Shown: positions 5,782 to 6,946 of the stretch, in pieces
Position numbering within the stretch: position 1 is the first letter of the stretch
Layout: each line of letters begins with the position of its first letter
Assembly: GCA_028869725.1 (NCBI GenBank)
Contig: JAGWRJ010000186.1
Span: 1-6,946, forward strand
Source: Alphaproteobacteria bacterium
Lineage (GTDB): Bacteria > Pseudomonadota > Alphaproteobacteria > Micropepsales > Micropepsaceae
Direction of reading: 5' to 3'
Length of the DNA: 6,946 bases
Translations under genes and position numbers: made by a program
Notes under the pieces: generated by a model
Told to the model about the DNA's origin: nothing
Database searches by the model: none
Seen by the model: the letters and a program-made list of their open reading frames with translations, nothing else

Positions 5782-5809
5782 AGTATCGGCCCAGCGGCAG
5801 CGCTGCCAA
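5782..5809 (-). promoter_or_regulatory. Candidate promoter of the GH92-like/lipoprotein unit with overlapping palindrome
   Basis: On the minus strand: TTGGCA (5804-5809, 5 of 6 to the -35 consensus), a 16-nt spacer, and GATACT (5782-5787, 4 of 6 to the -10). The perfect 12-bp palindrome GGCAGCGCTGCC (5796-5807) overlaps the -35 box and spacer, where a repressor would block RNA polymerase. The predicted start point near 5775 leaves a very short leader with the ribosome binding site at its 5' end, which weakens the call. Confidence 0.35.
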
Positions 5810-5915
5810 CACGCCTTTATCCCGCGAGCCCTGGCAGGCACAGGCGTCACCGCTCTGCCGGAGGCCGCACACACCCGTGGCACAGTTTGGGCAAGAGATA
5901 GAGGCTGACGCCAAA

Positions 5916-5931
5916 ATCCGCAAATTCGGAT
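5916..5931 (-). terminator. Weak intrinsic terminator candidate downstream of the receiver gene
   Basis: ATCCG (5916-5920) and CGGAT (5927-5931) with a 6-nt loop. Read on the minus strand the stem runs into TTTT (5913-5916). It lies about 108 nt after the stop of the receiver gene. The stem is short, so confidence is low. The rest of 5775-6038 shows no gene. Confidence 0.3.
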
Positions 5932-6038
5932 GCCGGGGCCTTGCCGATTGCGCTGATTGAGTAATCCTGGGTACGCGCCCATGCCATGGCCCGAGCTTTT
6001 GTCCGGCGCCCACGGGATGTGCCGATCGCAGCGATGGC

Positions 6039-6425
6039 TCAGCTGCAGGAGACCTGTGCAACGCTCTCGATGATGTCGACCAGCAGCCTGGGCGACGCCG
6101 GCTTCCTCACCACGGCGCAGGCTCCAAGCTTTTGAGCTGCGCCGAGAAAGTCGTAATCACCGCCAGCTCCGCCGCTGACCACGATCACGGGCACGTGAGG
6201 ATGGCGCCTGCGCACGTCAAGAAGTGTTTCGATTCCGTCCATGCCCGGCATGAAGACGTCGAGTACAAGCACACAGTTGCGATGCTGTTCTAGCAGACAT
6301 AAGGCCTGGTGCCCGTCGTCGGCGGTAAGACACTGATAGTCCGCCTCCTCGAAACAGTATTTATAGGTGATCCGCACCAAGGGGTCGTCGTCGGCGATGA
6401 TCACGACCGTCTTTGCTGTCACCAC
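6039..6425 (-). CDS. Stand-alone CheY-like response regulator receiver protein
   Basis: 128-aa single receiver domain with no output domain. Receiver hallmarks are all present: acidic cluster Asp12-Asp14 (IIADDDP), phosphoacceptor Asp56 in LVLDVFMPGMDG, switch Ser84 in VIVVSGG, and Lys108 in VVRKPAS. It should bind Mg2+ and take a phosphate from a histidine kinase, then act through protein contacts, as in CheY, DivK or Spo0F-type phosphorelays. It is cytosolic. The start is GTG 6425 (GTG GTG ACA) with GGAA (6433-6436) 7 nt upstream; the second GTG at 6422 is also possible. The gene is divergent from a PAS-domain protein that may be its kinase; that pairing is inferred. Five cysteines in the short chain are more than usual for this family. 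Confidence 0.92.
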   Translation of the reverse strand: MVTAKTVVIIADDDPLVRITYKYCFEEADYQCLTADDGHQALCLLEQHRNCVLVLDVFMPGMDGIETLLDVRRRHPHVPVIVVSGGAGGDYDFLGAAQKLGACAVVRKPASPRLLVDIIESVAQVSCS

Positions 6426-6432
6426 TGACCAA

Positions 6433-6436
6433 TTCC
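6433..6436 (-). promoter_or_regulatory. Ribosome binding site of the receiver gene
   Basis: GGAA on the minus strand, 7 nt before GTG 6425. It is short, but the only purine-rich site in place. Confidence 0.45.
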
Positions 6437-6482
6437 AGCCGAGCCTTTTGCCAACTGACTATTTCCCGTAACTCTAAAACCA

Positions 6483-6496
6483 AGGTTAACAGGTCA
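6483..6496 (+). repeat. Tandem AGGTYA half-sites, copy 1 (near the receiver gene)
   Basis: AGGTTA (6483-6488) and AGGTCA (6491-6496) in direct orientation, 8 bp start to start, 58-71 bp upstream of the receiver start. They share the 8-mer ACAGGTCA and the 7-mer AGGTTAA with the pair at 6675-6687. Possible activator or repressor site. Confidence 0.35.
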
Positions 6497-6674
6497 CACG
6501 GATGGGCGTGTCGGCGGCGGCAGGAGTAGGTGCCCTGCCAGGAAACGTGCTGACGTTCGACATGCCCGCGCCACCTGTTGCCTCCCGCATTGCCATGCTT
6601 CGTTATTTGCGCGATGGATTGTGTCGGAACCTGCGCCACAGAATGGGTTCATTACGGGGATGACGGACCAGGAC

Positions 6675-6687
6675 AGGTCATAGGTTA
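6675..6687 (+). repeat. Tandem AGGTYA half-sites, copy 2 (at the PAS gene promoter)
   Basis: AGGTCA (6675-6680) and AGGTTA (6682-6687), 7 bp start to start and in the same orientation as copy 1 but reversed order. The second half-site overlaps the candidate -35 box at 6685-6690. Confidence 0.35.
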
Positions 6688-6713
6688 AGAAAGCGTGACC
6701 ACACGCGCATATT
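6685..6713 (+). promoter_or_regulatory. Candidate promoter of the PAS-domain gene
   Basis: TTAAGA (6685-6690) and CATATT (6708-6713), 17 nt apart, each 4 of 6 to the sigma-70 consensus. The spacer holds the inverted repeat GCGTG (6693-6697)/CACGC (6702-6706), and the expected start point (about 6720) is the centre of GCGCA-G-TGCGC (6715-6725). The leader would be about 70 nt. Confidence 0.35.
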
Positions 6714-6755
6714 GGCGCAGTGCGCTGTCACCGCATGGACGAGGCGGGAAGCTGT

Positions 6756-6784
6756 CGGAAAATTCCGCAAATCCGCCGGAAGGA
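6756..6784 (+). promoter_or_regulatory. Ribosome binding site of the PAS gene with mutually exclusive small stems
   Basis: GGAAGGA (6778-6784) lies 5 nt before ATG 6790. TTCCG (6763-6767) can pair with CGGAA upstream (6756-6760) or with CGGAA at 6777-6781, which covers the ribosome binding site. The stems are short (4-5 bp), so any switching role is speculative; the ribosome binding site itself is clear. Confidence 0.5.
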
Positions 6785-6789
6785 CGCAC

Positions 6790-6946
6790 ATGGCGCCAAA
6801 GCCTCCCACCTACACCGCTCCTATACTCCTCTCCGACCGTCTGTGTGAGGTTGTGCTCGAGCACATGTCGGATAGCGTCATCGTCCTGGATCAGGACTGG
6901 CGGATTATTGATCTCAATCCGACAGCAGTGGCGGAGATTGGTGCCG
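6790..6946 (+). CDS. PAS-domain signalling protein, probable sensor histidine kinase (partial, N-terminus only)
   Basis: The first 52 residues of a protein that runs off the right edge. After a short proline-rich lead (MAPKPPTYTAPILLSDR) comes a PAS-domain start: LCEVVLEHMSDSVIVLDQDWRIIDLNPTAVAEIGA at about 18-52, with the usual 'hM.dgv.vlD.dwrI...N.aa.....G' pattern. There is no signal peptide or membrane segment so far, suggesting a cytosolic sensor. The output domain is not in the window; a histidine kinase is favoured because the neighbouring divergent gene is a lone receiver, but a diguanylate cyclase or other PAS protein is possible. The start is well placed behind GGAAGGA. Confidence 0.75.
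   Translation, partial: MAPKPPTYTAPILLSDRLCEVVLEHMSDSVIVLDQDWRIIDLNPTAVAEIGA

Larger units (their letters stand above)
6426..6789. other. Divergent regulatory spacer between receiver and PAS genes
   Basis: 364 bp with no gene that I can support on either strand. It contains the paired AGGTYA half-sites, a candidate plus-strand promoter, several short inverted repeats and the PAS gene's ribosome binding site, listed separately. No convincing minus-strand promoter for the receiver gene was found. Confidence 0.6.

Noticed and set aside
6711..6725. Sigma-54-type promoter suggested by TTGGC and GC-rich bases near the PAS gene
   Set aside because: The GG and GC pairs are not 10 bp apart as required and the TTGC element is absent.
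1..6946. CRISPR array, insertion sequence, tRNA or phage genes
   Set aside because: No regularly spaced repeats, transposase motifs, terminal inverted repeats, tRNA arms or phage-like proteins were seen.

Overview
The window looks like a chromosomal segment of an alphaproteobacterium. The pointers are the order purC-purS-purQ-purL with a small single-domain-type PurL, a divergent zeta-subunit (DUF1476) gene next to purC (a family largely confined to Alphaproteobacteria), and GC-rich codon use. A member of the Acetobacteraceae or another Rhodospirillales lineage would fit, but the genus cannot be fixed from the sequence alone.

Region 1 (1-3950, minus strand) is a de novo purine biosynthesis operon. 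It is read purC, purS, purQ, purL, and purL runs off the left edge. PurS, PurQ and PurL are the three subunits of FGAM synthase (step 4 of IMP synthesis); PurC makes SAICAR. purC and purS overlap by ATGA. The purS-purQ and purQ-purL junctions are spaced by about 100 nt and 120 nt and contain small inverted repeats. A candidate promoter and a leader hairpin lie upstream of purC.

Region 2 (3852-4413) is a divergent spacer with a 7-bp inverted repeat, followed on the plus strand by a 108-aa zeta-type inhibitor of the F1Fo-ATPase. Region 3 (4414-4721) is a convergent noncoding gap with several strong stem-loops. Region 4 (4722-5761, minus) is a two-gene unit: a short secreted protein that carries only the N-terminal start of a GH92 alpha-mannosidase, translationally coupled to a lipoprotein with an LppM/DUF3153-like beginning. 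Region 5 (5762-6038) is noncoding, with a candidate promoter over a 12-bp palindrome and a weak terminator-like hairpin.

Region 6 (6039-6946) is a divergent signalling pair: a stand-alone CheY-like receiver on the minus strand, and on the plus strand the first 52 residues of a PAS-domain protein, probably a sensor kinase. The 364-bp spacer between them carries paired AGGTYA half-sites near each gene and several inverted repeats at a candidate promoter. The housekeeping part is ordinary. The parts most worth a second look are the GH92 remnant/lipoprotein unit, the repeated half-sites between the signalling genes, and the structured convergent gap.
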